Below, piece by piece: positions 1-10,808 of a stretch of DNA of 64,000 nt. A program made the position numbers and the translations under genes. The stretch covers positions 62,001-126,000 of the forward strand of contig JAALGY010000017.1 in the NCBI GenBank assembly GCA_032358165.1, given 5' to 3'. Within the stretch, counting starts at the first letter, position 1; each line of letters begins with the position of its first letter. The DNA is from Diplosphaera chodatii. Its lineage: Eukaryota; Chlorophyta; Trebouxiophyceae; Prasiolales; Stichococcaceae. The notes under the pieces were generated by a model. It worked only from the letters and a program-made list of their open reading frames with translations. It ran no database searches and was not told the DNA's origin.

Positions 1-2758
1 CCCATCGACAAGGTAGGAGGTGGCCTTATTGATTTCAAGACAGATATCGCCGGGTATGGCATACCGTAGCACCATTATGATGCAGAAGTGCCGGGCCTAT
101 GGCAGGCGATGTTGTGCAGCACCGGCAGGGGCCATTCTCTTGTCGAGATTCGGGAGGTGTAGGTCCTGCCTCGGTCCTGCAGGTGCGGGTGGGCCTGTTC
201 AGGCTGAAGGCGCTGCTCGGCAACACCTACGACTCGCTGGCCGCCCCAGAGACCAGCACCCTCCAACAGCTGCAGGTGCTTGGTTCAACATGCTTGCAAC
301 ATCAGGCTGGCAGCCAGTCGAAGGTCTGCTGACAGCCCGAAAGCTGTGACAGCCCTTGAGGCGCCTGCAGAATCTCTGGATCACAGCGGGCACATGCAGG
401 GCATTGACGACAACGGCCAATGAGTGGGCACGTTAGGCTGTCAGCTGCATCAACCTGCCACGACACAAGGCAGGGGCTCGATGTTTTTTGCTCCCCCTGT
501 TCAGGCGGAGGGCTTCTCAGCGGCCATCATCGACCGCTTCTTCCGCCCCTTCCTGGGCGGCATCTTCTTTGACAGCGGCCTGGGCACCAGCTCCCGCCTC
601 ACCAGCTTCGTCATGCGCATGCTGGCCACGGTAGGTTGGACGTAAGTCCCAAAGCCCTCAAACTGATCTGGCTTGACGGCGGCCTGGGCACCACCTCCCG
701 CCTCACCAGCTTCGTCGTGCGCATGCTGGCCACGGCACAGCTCTGACGCCAGCTTCTGACTGCAGCATGTCATGACGCCTACGGCAATCGTCAGCTTTGA
801 GCGCTACAGTGTGCACATAAACCTGCACCTGCACAGCGGGGATAGCGTTGCCCTGGGCTGAGAATAACCACCAGCCTGCAGCTGCTTGTGCACTGGCAGG
901 TGAACAGCTCTGCAACAGCCCGGCCACTGCTGAAGCTCCGCCTCGCACTCTGCAGGGGGAGAACTGCCTGCCGGAGAGGGGCATTGGCGCCCTCACACGG
1001 CAGCTGGCACAGCGGCTTCCGTCAGACTTGATTCGCTTAGGTGACCATTGACAGCTGGGTGTGCTGCTGCTAAAACGCACATCGCAGCATGAAGCATAAA
1101 GGGCTCCTTGCCTGAGTCTCACGGCGCGCTGTTTGGCACATGTGCAGAGTCGCCTGTGGAGGTGCTGGACACAGCCGGAGGGCACGGCGTCGCGGTGAAG
1201 ACCAAGGTATTGTTCGCCTATGCTCGCATGCAGGAAGGGTCATACTTTCACGACGAGAGAGACCTACTGCACAATCTATGGGTGGCACGTGCATTTGAAC
1301 CGACACAACGGGGGCATGGACGCAACATCGTGGCTGACAACCGTGCGCAAGTCCAGCGGTGTCTCGCCTACAGGGTGGTCTCACCGTCCGCGGCCGCCGT
1401 GGCGCAATCGTGGCAGCAGAGGGGCCAGCAGCAGCCCAGCTCCTGGGCCCCCGCCTGGGCGGCAGCCCTGCAGCGGCGGTGTCGGGCGTCGGCACCTGCT
1501 GCCTGTACTTTGCGTGAGTCTTACCAGTGTGACCTGACTGCAAGTGTGGCACACCTGCTGCCAACAGCTCCTCAGCTTGATGCAGCAGCCATGCTAAGGT
1601 ACTCTTGCTATAGCCTGCTGCACTTTGTGTTCTTCTCAGGCCATACGTCAGATGGTAGCACCTTTAAATATCTATGTACTATGTTAACGGGCATGCCCAC
1701 CTGCAGAGCGGAGCAGCCGCCCAGCCCAGAGCCGATGCTGTACCTGAACGGCGACCGCAGCGGCGTCGTCAACAATGTGTGCTTCCCATCGACGGTGTCG
1801 CCCTCATACGCACCCGCCGGCAAGGCGAGTCCTGCACACAGGATCCTGGGCTGATGTGCAGTGTGACATGCACGGGGACCAGGTGCTGGCGTCCCTTTTG
1901 CAGAAAGGCGCCTGGCGTCCCTTCCACAAAAGGCACCTGACACTGCCTCCTATTGATGCAGACGCTGGTGTCGGTGTCGACCGTTGGGACGCAGCCGGAC
2001 CTGTCAGAGGAGCAGCTGGCGAACGCGGTGCAGCAGGAGCTGGGGCGCTGGTGGGGCTCAGAGCAGGTGCACTGGATCTGTGCATGTACATATCTTAGAC
2101 TGCTTGCTGAGTTACAGGGAACACTGCCCTGAAGCTTCACTCGGACTGCAGGAGTTGTCCTGGAGCACAAGGAGGCATGCACATGGTCATGAAGTTTGTA
2201 CTTTGCGATGCTGCAGGTGGACGGCTGGCGCCACCTGCGCATGTACCGCATCCCCTTTGCGCAGCCCAAACAGGTGGGACTCTGCCTGCCGTGCCTACTG
2301 GATCTAATAACAACTGCACCGTGTCACACCTGGCACAACCAGCGAACCTTCAGCCGGTGCCATGCCCCGCACTTCGCTCATCGGTCAGCCTCGCACCCTC
2401 CGCAAGCCTGCACCCGATGCACTGGCACAGGCACCGCCCACAGATCTGCGGAAGCCGGTCTCGCTGGGCGACGGCGTCTTCGTCTGTGGCGACTGGAGGG
2501 ACACTGCAACGTTCGACGGTGAGCGTCAGATGGACACATCCTGGTCAGTGGTGTAGCACACTGTTTTGCTGCTGTCAGCCGCATGTCTTGGCAGCGAGTC
2601 CCGGCACCATTGGGACCCCAAGCATGCTATGCTGAAGTATCCGCACATCACCTGCTGGACGTTAGCGCAGTAGCTTTCGCACGTATGCAGGGGCCCTGTT
2701 GTCGGGGCGACGGGCTGTAGAGGCTTTGCTGGCAGAAACAGCAACTGCACATGTGTAA
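1..2758 (+). CDS. FAD-dependent amine-oxidase / phytoene-desaturase-like oxidoreductase, 3' part
   Basis: The gene is cut by the left edge. Exons: 1-12, 183-275, 505-630, 956-1040, 1148-1206, 1374-1513, 1707-1824, 1962-2066, 2217-2273, 2431-2518, 2691-2758. All junctions keep frame and give 316 residues ending in TAA. Seen: PIDK then VRVGLFRLKALLG, GFSAAIIDRFFRPFLGGIF, RRGAIVAAEGP, NNVCFPSTVSPSYAPAGK, and a C-terminal VCGDWRDTATFDGALLSG. That last block is the FAD-binding end of flavin amine oxidases of the plastid and cyanobacterial phytoene-desaturase-like type. The Rossmann GxGxxG N-terminus lies outside the window. The intron at 1825-1961 appears to use a GC donor (AAG|GCGAGT). The substrate is unknown for this subfamily; I infer a plastid redox enzyme. 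It converges on the sdhB gene downstream. Confidence 0.85.
571..734 (+). repeat. Duplicated 60-nt exon end lying in the following intron
   Basis: The last 60 nt of the exon at 505-630 (571-630) recur at 675-734 with three mismatches, inside the intron of the oxidoreductase gene. The copy still reads GLGTTSRLTSFVVRMLAT but is followed by GCACAG rather than a GT donor, and soon meets a stop. It is therefore probably not used. Confidence 0.85.
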
Positions 2759-3204
2759 ACAAGGGCAGCCATGATTGTACGAATCGTTCAGCGGGGAGGA
2801 GAGAAGCGTCTGCACATTGGATATGAGCAAACTGCGGGCACAAGGCACAAGGAATTTTGGACATTGATCCCAGTTGGCAAGAGATAATGTTGCGTCAAAA
2901 CAGCGGAACAGTACCTAAATATGTCCTGCCAAATATCCCTACAACAGTGAACCATGTACATAAACACCCTAGCTGGCTCTACACCCCAATACACTCCTCC
3001 TGTAGCGGCAGTGCAATCCGCCCCAGAGATCTGTCCCGCATGCCCCCGCTGTTCCGGTGCGTGTCTGATGGCGCACCAGGATCACAGCAGCGGCAAAACC
3101 AGCAGCACCGCCTCAGCAGCATTCAGTCACGAAAGGCTCTCAAGTGCTCAGGGCTGGCGCTGCTGAAGCCTGTGCAGGCAGGCAGATTGTATGAGGCGCG
3201 CTCC
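2759..3204. other. Convergent 3' spacer
   Basis: Non-coding interval between the stop codons of the oxidoreductase (+) and sdhB (-). It should hold both 3' UTRs. I see no conserved ORF, repeat or RNA gene in it. Confidence 0.6.
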
Positions 3205-5400
3205 TCAGACCGTTGTCTCCCCCTTGATGTCCTGCCGGATCTTCGCAATCGCCTTGCCCGGGTTCAGCCCCTTCGGGCACACCTTGGCGCAGTTCATGAT
3301 CTGGTGACACCTGCAGACAGACGAAGAGAACCGCTAGCGATCCACAGATATTTATACAGGGAACCGCTAGCGATCCACAGATATCTATACAGAGGGGGGG
3401 TCTTGACGCAGCAGGTGCATCATAAGCAAGTCTGCAGGCATCAGGCCTGGGCCTGACAATGAGGTTGGGTTGGATTGCTGAGATATATCTGTTGATCACC
3501 TGTACAGCTTGAAAGCGTCATCCAGGTTCTTCAGCCGCTCTGGCGTCATCTCATCCCGGCTGTCAATGATCCACCTGCACATGTAAAGCTGGAGGTTGTC
3601 AGCCTGGAGCAAAGGCAGCTGTAGCTGGAGACCAGCACGGAGCAGGCTCAGCACCCAAACCAGCAAGTGGGTGGAGTCCGCTGGCTGTTTGACCAGGCAG
3701 TAGGCTTCGACCGGGCAGCTAACATGCCGGATTTTCCAGTCATCTGGGCGTCCGTGACATGAAAATGCGGTTCACATTGTAATGAAAATTCTTCGGCAAC
3801 AAGCGACTTTTCAACAGCTAATTTTATTTGAGGTATAGGTTTCATTAATAAAATATACCTGTAGGCCTGCAGCAGCACGGCGGGCCCCAGGTACTTGTCC
3901 TCGGCCCACCAGTAGGACGGGCAGCTGGTGGAGCAGCACGCGCACAGGATGCACTCGTACAGGCCGTCCAGCTTGGCCCGCTCCTCCTTTGTCTGCCGGT
4001 ACTCCAGGTCGTCCCTGTAGCAAAAACACGTTCTAAGGCGTCAGCACCCCGCACCAGACAGCAGGAAGTTCGAGGAGACGACATCGTCAGAGGTTGAGGA
4101 TGGGGCTTGAAGGGCTGAGAACACGGGCAGCAAGCCGCAGCGCTGGCATCGTGCAGCGGCGACGAGCACGCAGCCTCGCCGTCGGCGCAGCCTGCTCTGA
4201 CGTGGCTGCCGGCAGGGCTGTATGAACATACCACGCGCAGGTGCAGGGTTGTGTGGCAGCCCCTCGGAGGCTGCTGGGCACGGCACTGAGTGTGTTGGAA
4301 GTTATAACACACCAAACCCTAAACCAAACTACAGCAGGCGACCCCTCACCCGGACACCTCGCCGACGTCCTTGCGCCGCAGGTAGGGCTTGATGGACTTG
4401 TACTGCGCGTAGAAGTTGGACATGTCCACCACCAGGTCCCGCACCACGAACATGTGCGGCAGCGGCGCGATGCGGGACACCTTCTTCGGGTCCCGGTCCA
4501 CCTGCGTGTGCCAGGGTTTTGGGGTGGTCAGGGCTACAGGGTGTGACGCTGGGGGGTCCGTCTCCATGTGATGGCATTCTGCAGGGTGGATGTCGGATGC
4601 GCAGGCCCTGCTGCTGGCCTCCAGCAAGCTTGTGAGCTGGCCCGATGGAGCCCTGTGTTGCTGCTCTGTGGTGCTGTGCAGCACGCAGGTTACGCTGGCA
4701 TGCACTTGCCGGATTTTGCCGAATTTTGCCTACCTTTGTCAGGCAGGCCAGGCCATTCACGCCATCGATGTTCATGGCGCAGCTGCCACAGATGCCCTCT
4801 CTGCACGCAATCACCATGTGGTCAGCATCCTGCCACAGGCCACGCTTCTGTACATCCATGCAGCTGCTGCAACACGGTAAACCTCTGCAGGCTGTGCTGC
4901 AGAAGCTGCAACACACCTGCACGACCGCCGGAAGTTGAGGGTGTGGTCCATCTCGTCCTTGATCTTGAACAGGATGTCAAGCATCATTGGGCCGCAGCTG
5001 CGCAGCAGTAACAGGGATGATGGTCGTCACTGCGTGCTATACCTGCCATGGCGCCGTGACACAGCCCACACATGCAGCGCATGGCAGCAATAATACAAGC
5101 ATGTGAGTGACAGCACAGCATCAGGCCGCAATACAATGTCAGTCACCTGTTGATGTCAACATTGTAGCTGTCGTAGCGGGGCTTGCCACCGGACTCGGGG
5201 TGCCATCTGTACACCAGAAACTCGCGCTGCAGGGCATCGCTCGAGGACGGCTCTGCTGCCTCTGTCTGCGGCTCGGACGCATGAGCTGCTGCTGTGGTCG
5301 TGATGCGAGCTGTGGAGGTCGCTGTCACGCCCAGGGCTGGAATCAGGCGTGGGATGAGTGATGACCCACCCTCACGAAGGGTTCGCGCAAGGGCCTGCAT
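3205..5400 (-). CDS. sdhB: Succinate dehydrogenase [ubiquinone] iron-sulfur subunit, mitochondrial (complex II)
   Basis: Carries electrons from the flavoprotein subunit to ubiquinone in complex II, on the matrix side of the inner membrane. Exons in reading order: 5400-5147, 4997-4917, 4800-4734, 4501-4350, 4014-3859, 3574-3500, 3310-3205. All are in phase, giving 296 residues. The ATG at 5400 opens an Ala/Ser/Arg-rich presequence ([12 protein letters not shown]) suited to mitochondrial import; mature sequence begins near FLVYRWHPE. All three clusters are complete: [2Fe-2S] ligands C111, C116, C119, C131 in [12 protein letters not shown]; [4Fe-4S] C206, C209, C212 in CILCACC; [3Fe-4S] C216, C263, C269, with C273 in [14 protein letters not shown]. 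The length is normal for the family. It shares a 370-bp upstream region with the gene at 5771. Confidence 0.95.
3328..3393. repeat. 33-bp tandem duplication in the last sdhB intron
   Basis: Two adjacent units (3328-3360 and 3361-3393) both begin GAACCGCTAGCGATCCACAG and differ at about two positions. They lie in the intron before the last sdhB exon, clear of the splice sites. Confidence 0.85.
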
Positions 5401-5770
5401 CACTGACACCACCTGCAATGTAATCCGGGACGTATGTTACTTACCGAATAAGTTGCAAAACTACAATTGGCACTCTGGCAGCGCGGCAAATGCCCGGCAT
5501 GATGACGTGTGAACTGACACGTGGGAAGCCAGCGGGCAGTGCCACATCATTTCCCATGCCACTCAGCTTGAGCACCAGCGCAATTGGCCTGCTGCACACG
5601 AACCGTACCCTCCGCGGTGCATCAAAGCTGACTGTTGTGTCAGTACACAACACACTGAGCGGCACCGTTGGGCACCGCTGCAGTCTTGAAAGGGGCCTGG
5701 ATTAGGCGATGGCTCAGGGCTGACCTACAGCATCTGAACATACCACAGCCTCGCTGCGGGGGCGCCAGCG
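5401..5770. promoter_or_regulatory. Bidirectional promoter region of sdhB and a complex-I-type subunit gene
   Basis: The interval separates two head-to-head ATGs, sdhB on the minus strand and the small membrane protein at 5771 on the plus strand. At 370 bp it must contain both promoters and both 5' UTRs. I see no clear TATA box. Joint control of the two genes is inferred from geometry alone. Confidence 0.6.
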
Positions 5771-6340
5771 ATGTCGCTGTCGCGGGTGTCGGTGCAGGCG
5801 CTGCGGAACCTGCGGCCGAAGGCGGGCGGCAACGGCAGGCCGTTCTTCTCAGAGGGCACCCGCACCGACCCCAACGGCATCCTGTTCTGTGAGACGCCGC
5901 CGCCGCCGGGCCAGAGCCGCAAGTGGGAGTCCTGGGAGGCGTCCTGGTGAGCAAGAGGGGTGCCTGCTACTGTTGGTCGCTGACGTACTCCTCCTGTTGT
6001 CAACTGAGCAATGCGGCTGCATCCCCACGACCAATGTGCCACAGAGCTCGTAAACATGGCCAAGTCGCCAAGCACAGTTACCCTCCCTCGCCTTGCATAC
6101 TGGTTCACACCGCTCGTGAGCAGTTAGTGACTGCAGTCGTTCAGTCGCCTCCATGTGCAGCGGTGGTGTTGCACTGGTCATTGCAACAATGGACATGTGC
6201 CGCTGCGCAGGTATTTTGGGATGCTCATCGGGCCGGCGCTGATCCTGGGCTTCGGCCTGACGTCGAAGCCGGACACCAGCTGGGTGAAGTGGGCGCGGAA
6301 GGAGGCACGGAAGGAGCTGAAAGAGGAGGGCGTGCTGTGA
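5771..6340 (+). CDS. Small single-span mitochondrial membrane protein, complex I accessory-subunit-like
   Basis: Two exons, 5771-5946 and 6211-6340, joined in phase 2 (TG|G) to encode 101 residues ending in TGA. The N-terminus (MSLSRVSVQALRNLRPKAGG) is basic and Ser/Arg-rich, like a mitochondrial presequence. There follow a hydrophilic GILFCETPPPPGQSRKWESW segment, one predicted membrane helix (YFGMLIGPALILGFGL) and a charged KPDTSWVKWARKEARKEL tail. This layout (PPPPG.rr.WE.WE, one helix, KPD, W, A..EA) resembles small accessory subunits of NADH:ubiquinone oxidoreductase of the ESSS/NDUFB11 or plant-specific type. That the gene is real is well supported; which subunit it encodes is inferred. 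Its head-to-head neighbour encodes a complex II subunit. Confidence 0.65.
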
Positions 6341-7215
6341 GAGGCGCTCCCTAGTGGCAGGAGGATGGCCCGCAAGGGCGGGAGCAGCGACAGCGGCAGC
6401 CGCGGGAGCACTGCTGCGGCAGCTGCGGCTGCAGCATTGCGTAGGCAAGACAGAACTCGATGTTTGCACGGTGGAGTGCAGCAGATGTGGCAGCGCCTGG
6501 TGATGCAATAGCATTCAGGATGAGCTTGCATATTGCTGATGTAACATGGGATTGCGGCAACTCTGCATCTGTCAAAGCTGATCAACCTGAGACACACCCC
6601 CCGAGCTGCATGCTGCAGCCCGACGAACAGGCGCTGATGCTCAGCGGCACGTCATAACAATATTGTGTGCAGTTGCGTGGCCTCCCTAGGCAATGTGTCA
6701 CACTGGCCCTAAAGCACTGCGCAGCTGCACGCCTTGCCTCACATGTTCAACTGACTACCTCGACAACCTGTCTGGACCCTGACGTCAAGCCTTCAAGTGG
6801 CGACGTAGCTGCATCAGGGCCGCTTTGGGGCTGCGGCATCATCGTCAGTGGTGGTCGCGGCATCACCCGCCGTCCCTGAAGCTGCGGTGTCATCGCCATT
6901 GCGCCTGCAACAATCACAAACCAAACCTCAACTGGCTATCTTGCATGAGGGCTGTAATGACGCTGCAGGTGCTGCTGGTTCATACAGCAGGTTACTGTAC
7001 ATGTAGCCTGATTGGACTGGCGCAAGCACTGCACACTATTGGGTGCATGATCTGGGGCATCTGAACAGCACGATTGTAGAAAGGCGTGGTAGACAGCAGC
7101 ATGATCGACGACGCCTCAATGCATATTACTACCGTGGGCACTGGAGGTGGTGGCATCAGGAGGCTGCATGCTACAGCGTTGCAGTGTATCATCTCTGACC
7201 CTGTGCGACACTATG
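6341..7215. other. Intergenic, no gene recognised
   Basis: 3' flank of the complex-I-like gene and of the hypothetical gene on the minus strand. Short ORFs here lack conserved residues or coherent splice structure. I see nothing supportable. Confidence 0.4.
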
Positions 7216-7868
7216 TCAGCAGCCCTGCGGACGTGATGGGGTGAAAGGAACGCACGGGGGGCGCGGCGGGAGCGGCGGCGTGGGGATGCCAGAGAGCGCA
7301 GCCGGCGCCTCAGCGTCGGCGGCCGCCCGCAGCGTGGCGACGCCCACCCCCTGCAGCCCCAGGGCCACGCTGGCCGCCACCGCGCCCAGGCCCTGTGGCG
7401 AAGATGCAGATGATCAGACTTACGTCAGTGCAATACAGCTGGACTGGATCGCGGCTTCTGCTGCAACTGTATGTCCAATGTGCACGGATCACCCAGATGA
7501 CCTGCAGCTGCCTCCGCAGAGGCAGCATCAGGTGGGCAGGAGTGGTCTGTGCACACCTTCAATGATGCTGCAGACGCTGAACACCCACGGCGCAGACGAC
7601 TCCAGACAGCACTGCTGGTGGTCAGGCTGTGCCAGACTGCTTTTTGTGCGCATCACACAGCAGCCAAAATGGTGCCGACACTCGCTATTGTGCGCCTGCC
7701 GCTGACACTCTGGCACATGTATTTGACATCAGGGCAGTGCATCTTTCGTGCATATCGTGGAGTCCGCACATCACGGAGGTTGCGGCCCAGCGACCAGGCG
7801 CCCAAGCCAATGCACAGCCCTGCCGCCGTGCCGTGGAAGACGCCTCTGTCATTCTGCGGGTCCCTCAT
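7216..7868 (-). CDS. Small Ala/Gly-rich hypothetical protein with two hydrophobic segments
   Basis: I do not recognise this protein. Two exons, 7868-7770 and 7392-7216, join in phase 0 through a GTGCGG donor and a CGCCACAG acceptor. They encode 91 residues: MRDPQNDRGVFHG, a hydrophobic stretch TAAGLCIGLGAWSLG, a second one GLGAVAASVALGLQGVGVA after the junction, then a Pro-rich tail ending in TGA. The codons are strongly GC-ending like those of real neighbours. Two facing hydrophobic helices suggest a small membrane protein. Support is frame, splice sites and composition only; further exons upstream are possible. Confidence 0.45.
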
Positions 7869-8444
7869 GCTGGCAGAGGATGCGGCTGGCGGCTTGGGTA
7901 TGTGATGTGAGGTTTGCCTTAAGCCCTCACCCGCAATAGGCCTCTGCAATGTCTAGGATCTAGCAGAAAGCTCAGCAGGTGTGGCGCATGCAGGCTGAGT
8001 GATCAGCAGGCTTGCAGGACTGCGCTCTGCGAAAACAACCCTCCAGTCAACGATGAGCTGGCTGCAGAATATTGCTTATTAGTTGGCAGAAAGGTCTGCA
8101 GGTGCATCTATATGTTCAACCTTTGGCCGGGAGTCCTGTGTGAGTCCTTTGTGCAGCTGCCAAAGACCGCCAGATATTTGCTCCAAGCAGCGACCTATTG
8201 CATGTTCCTCCGACGTGTGCAGATCCACGTCGTCTATTCCATCCAGGCACGTAAAACACACAGATACGCCTACAGGGAGCTCAACCAGACCGCTACTGTA
8301 ACATGACTGATTCTTATCGACTGCCATACGCTCACTGCTCACAGCTGCAGCTGGCGGGCCAGTGCTCTGCATTCCTACTGGCGGCGCAGAGCACCCTATG
8401 CGCCTATGCTCCTTGCTGCAGGCTGCGTGGTGCTGTCTCTCCTG
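7869..8444. other. Intergenic, 3' of RAE1
   Basis: Lies between the hypothetical gene's ATG and the proposed RAE1 stop. A 97-codon minus-strand ORF (8079-8372) begins with ATG but has no recognisable family and is not annotated as a gene. Confidence 0.4.
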
Positions 8445-10808
8445 TCACCTCCTGCTGACGCGCTGACGGGCCTTGACCTGTCAGCATGAGGTTGTTGTAT
8501 TGAACGTCAGCATCTGAAAGCACAAGCCTGCCAACCCCACCTCCTCTACTTTGAGGCTCTGATGTCAAGCTGCGCAGCAGCTGGCCCCTCGCATCTGGCG
8601 TACGCCTTCCTTCCTTGAAACAGACGCCTGCAGGTGGGTGAGGATGCAGTGTAGCATCACCTCGTTCTCGGAGGGCGAGTGCAGCAGGATGTAGTTCTTG
8701 GCGGTCGCGGGGTTGTGCTCCGTGTGCCCCCGGCTCCAGTCGTAGCTGACGGAGTAGGCGAAGATGCTGCCGTCGTGGTTGTACGCCGACGCCGTGATGG
8801 GCTGGCTGCTCTTCTGCATCGCCTTCAGCCGCTGCTTCGAGTCCTGGGGGCAGCAGTGCAGGCAGTCAGCGCACCACACCTAGGGCCATCATAGCGGTCC
8901 CAGATGAACGTGCCCGAGCGCATGTTGGCGCTGAGCAGGTCTCTGGCCAGCCATGTGGATCTAGCACATCAGCAGGCCCTGATCCATTGCCCCTGCAGAC
9001 CGCGCAGCTGAGCGACTGGACTCCATGCGACGCTGGTCAGACAGGGTCTGCCATGAGCTAGCTGTGCCATGGGCGAGCACCTTGTCCCAGAAGTTGTAGG
9101 CGCCGTCGGAGCCGGCGGTCACGAAGGTGCCGTGCACCGGGTGGAAGGTGGTGGCGTTGACGGCGAAGATGTCGGTGCCGTCGCGGTGGCACTTGAACGT
9201 GAAGTTCTTCGACTGCTGCGCATCCTCCACGTGGTGCACCCCCACCCGGCCCTGTAGCACATCATGACACCCCACGTCAAGCACCTGCTGACGCTCTGCT
9301 CTGACACAGCAGCACCACATCGCTGGCTGCCCGTGCATGCTGGATGGAGCACAGCAAAGTGTGTCACTCAGGTAAGCAGCTGCCGGGATGCAGGCCACGC
9401 AGCATGTACTGCAGCCTTGGCGGGATCCTTGTTTTCAGGTCTGGAACCTGTACCTCGATGGAGCCGACGAGGTACCCGGTGGTGTCCGGGAAGCAGGTCA
9501 CGCAGCGCGTCTGGAACTTCAGCGGGCTCTGGATCTGCTTGTACGGCGTCTGCGGCGCCGACAGGTTGAACACGCTGATCTGCCGGTCGGCTGTGCCCAC
9601 CACCTACAGAGTAAACAGTGTCTGGCGGTTTGCGTTGCGGCACCAGGCACTCTCCACCTCACATCCTTCCTGATGTGCAACATGCTGGCTCACCACTCAG
9701 CTGCCTCAAGGTCCTGGATGGTTGTGCATGTCTGGCGGACTGGCAAAACACTTGCATGTGGTGCACATAAAGTACATACGCAATGACATCACGTAATCTA
9801 GGGGTTATGCCCACCAGCAGGGGGTGGGTGACGTCCATGCCATACACCCGCTCTGGCAGCTGCTGCGTGTGCGCTGGGTTTGGTTGCCGCAGGTCCCAAT
9901 ACCGCACCTGCACCATGCACGATCATGGCTGTTGCATCAGCCCGCGTCTGATGTTCTGTCCGTGGAGCACGCTCATGACAGCTAAAGGTGGGCATTATGC
10001 GAGAGATGGCTGTGCTCCACACTCTCGGCGCTGCATGCAGCACCGCCTGAACATGGGGAGCGTGCGAAGTCTGGGCGTCTGCCTCACCGTCTTGTCCCAG
10101 CCGCCGGTGACCAGCATGCCTGCGCCCAGCTGCTTGACGAAGAAGCAGTGCCGCACCGGCGCATCGTGCTTCGCCACCACCTGCATGCATGACACCAGCA
10201 CGCTACCAAAAAGCATGGGGTGTCCCACTTGACTTGACTCTTTCATGTGGGTGATTGACGCTACCAGGTTCTGATGCGCCTCAAGCGGTGCGCTCCCAGC
10301 CTCTGCCCGATAAGACTCATGTATCATGGGGAGCTGACAGTACCAGGCCTCACCTGCTGCTGATTGGTGGCCAGGTTCCAGGCCTTGACGGTGTTGTCGC
10401 AGCCGCCCGAGTACACGGTCGCCCCGTCGGCGTTCCAGGCAGAGCACAGCACCGGCTGCTCGTGCGCCTGCATCGCCTTGGGCACGCTGGTGCCGTTCGC
10501 CTGGATCTCCCAGCACCGCACCTGCGCAGAACTGATCAACTGATCACATGGTGTGCACATTCCCGGCACACAAATCATGCCAGAATTCCTGCTTTGCATC
10601 GCGAACACCCAGAGGCTGCTAACGCAGTGAGATGATAGTGTCATCCCACCTTGTTGTCCCAGGAGGTGGCGACCAGGTGGTTGGCTGTGGGGCTGAAGCT
10701 GAGGCTGGAGATCGAGTCCTCTGGCGGCGAGGTGAGCTCCACATCTTTGTTGGGGTTGTGGTTTGCGGTGGTGGCGGCCGCGCCGAAGCCGCCGCCGAAG
10801 GCCGCCAT
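8445..10808 (-). CDS. RAE1: mRNA export factor RAE1/Gle2, WD40 beta-propeller
   Basis: Nuclear-pore-associated mRNA export factor. Eight phase-0 exons: 10808-10650, 10521-10354, 10180-10088, 9907-9815, 9603-9454, 9251-9081, 8843-8661, 8477-8445; 349 residues, the usual RAE1 length. Family signatures in order: N-terminal [14 protein letters not shown] and [131 protein letters not shown]; and [20 protein letters not shown]. The short last exon ([10 protein letters not shown]) rests on its acceptor and phase and on the basic tail typical of the family, so it is the least certain part; without it the frame runs on to 8565. Confidence 0.93.

Noticed and set aside
1825..1961. A GT donor a few bases away for the oxidoreductase intron
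   Set aside because: The conserved PSYAPAGK-TLVSVS joint needs the exon to end at 1824, and the next bases are GCGAGT. Nearby GT sites would insert or delete residues or shift the frame, so a GC-AG intron is preferred, with cDNA needed for proof.
8079..8372. 97-codon minus-strand ORF with ATG between the hypothetical gene and RAE1
   Set aside because: No family recognised, mixed third-position bases unlike the neighbouring genes, and no splice or promoter support. It could still be a small gene, but the sequence does not show it.
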